From assembly GCA_027315255.1 (NCBI GenBank), contig DAHUYL010000111.1, positions 1 to 36,896 on the forward strand: a stretch of DNA of 36,896 nucleotides, given 5' to 3'. Source of the stretch: Solirubrobacterales bacterium. Its GTDB lineage: Bacteria; Actinomycetota; Thermoleophilia; Solirubrobacterales; Solirubrobacteraceae. The notes beneath the pieces are model-generated. The model did no database searches and was not told the origin of the DNA. It saw nothing but the letters and a program-made list of their open reading frames with translations. This document shows, one piece after another, positions 36,314 through 36,896 of the stretch; positions within the stretch are counted from its first letter, which is position 1; every line of letters starts with the position of its first letter. Position numbers and translations under genes: made by a program.

Positions 36314-36896
36314 TCAGCTCGTGCCGCCCAGCTTGCCGATGTGGCCGACCCGGAGGTGCGGCCGCTGGCTGGGCTTGCCGACCGCGCCGGTCCGCAGCGC
36401 GCCCCACCAGATCGTCGCGAGCATCGTCAGCCCGACGACTACGAGCCCGGCCGTCGTGATCGCATAGCCGGAGCCGTGGCGGGCCGGGTCGGCGAACACG
36501 TAGATCACCGAGCCGATGTACATGACCGAGACGCCGACGACCAGCGTGCGGCCGATCGCCTCGTGGAAGCGCCGGGCGACGAACCGCTCGACCACCACCA
36601 TCACCAGCACCAGCGCGGGCAGCAGGAACAGCCCCAGATCCTGGTGCAGCCAGGTGAACACGGCGTCCTTCGTCGCGCCCGCGGCGTGCGGGTCACCGGC
36701 GCCGTAGTAGCTCGTGTCGAGCTCGATCGAGTAGCCGGCGATCGCGACGGTGCCGATGCTCAGCAGCCACGACCACGCTGCGGCCGCACGGACCGGCAGC
36801 TGCGCCAGCGAGCGCAGGTGGCCGGCGGCGAGCGCGCCCATCACCAGCGGTCCCCCGCCCATCACGGACACCCCCGTGAGCACGTCGTCGGACGCG
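36314..36896 (-). CDS. Polytopic membrane protein, cut by the window edge
   Basis: The frame is open to the window end; a possible start at GTG 36883-36881 would give about 189 residues, but the true start may lie outside. Five hydrophobic segments are visible (GGGPLVMGALAAGHL, AAAWSWLLSIGTVAIAGYSI, LGLFLLPALVLVMVVVERFVA, TLVVGVSVMYIGSVIYVF, AITTAGLVVVGLTMLATIWWGAL) with a short basic C-terminus. No family recognised. A hairpin after its stop suggests it is transcribed separately from the YceI operon. Confidence 0.65.
   Translation of the reverse strand, partial: ASDDVLTGVSVMGGGPLVMGALAAGHLRSLAQLPVRAAAAWSWLLSIGTVAIAGYSIELDTSYYGAGDPHAAGATKDAVFTWLHQDLGLFLLPALVLVMVVVERFVARRFHEAIGRTLVVGVSVMYIGSVIYVFADPARHGSGYAITTAGLVVVGLTMLATIWWGALRTGAVGKPSQRPHLRVGHIGKLGGTS

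Overview
The window is very GC-rich, densely packed bacterial DNA. Starts are mostly ATG/GTG/TTG with third-position GC bias, and neighbouring genes often overlap as ATGA, GTGA or TGATG. The gene families (DUF4032 kinase-like protein, sugar ABC operon with UgpC/MsmK-type ATPase, ECF sigma with zinc-finger anti-sigma, and a secreted protein built of 'QW..CD..G..C..I.GAT..TY' Ig-like repeats) suggest an actinobacterium. My best guess, by inference only, is Thermoleophilia/Solirubrobacterales. I saw no rRNA, tRNA, CRISPR array or intact insertion sequence.

Layout. (1) 1-1103: 3' end of a tandem ABC ATPase. (2) 7602-1045, minus strand: a sugar-import operon in the order binding protein, two permeases, ATPase, short-chain dehydrogenase, DUF4032 kinase-like protein. 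A GH13 alpha-glucosidase-type gene (7855-9603) is divergent from it, followed by an IclR regulator (10830-9970). (3) 10914-13543: an ECF sigma factor and its anti-sigma, overlapping by ATGA. Both are unusual. The sigma carries a C-terminal domain that aligns with IS630-type DDE transposases. The anti-sigma is a zinc-finger/one-TM protein whose outside part is a complete sugar-type ABC solute-binding domain. (4) 16539-13540: a secreted nucleoside-hydrolase-like protein with five Ig-like repeats. (5) 25032-16698, minus strand: a five-gene operon (GT2 glycosyltransferase; PRTase/pseudokinase/HAD fusion; flippase/APH-kinase fusion; FemAB-like acyltransferase; phosphoesterase lipoprotein). (6) 25314-30299, plus strand: a divergent six-gene operon (large membrane protein, two tiny membrane proteins, CPBP-like protein, polysaccharide deacetylase, GT2), then a convergent secreted GH16 glycanase and a separately controlled DPM-synthase-like GT2 (31340-32308). 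(7) 36896-32399, minus strand: a membrane protein (cut by the window edge), YceI, an aldo/keto-reductase/chlorite-dismutase fusion, and a radical SAM protein.

How the genes may work together (inference): regions 2-3 read as a sugar import and hydrolysis locus next to a dedicated sigma/anti-sigma switch that could sense the same or a related sugar outside the cell. Regions 5-6 read as one assembly line for an extracellular polysaccharide or wall glycopolymer: glycosyltransferases, flippase, deacetylase, glycanase. Region 7 is a small redox cluster, possibly tied to heme or another prosthetic group.

The strongest candidate for an undescribed system is the pair at 10914-13543: transposase-domain-bearing ECF sigma plus solute-binding-domain anti-sigma.
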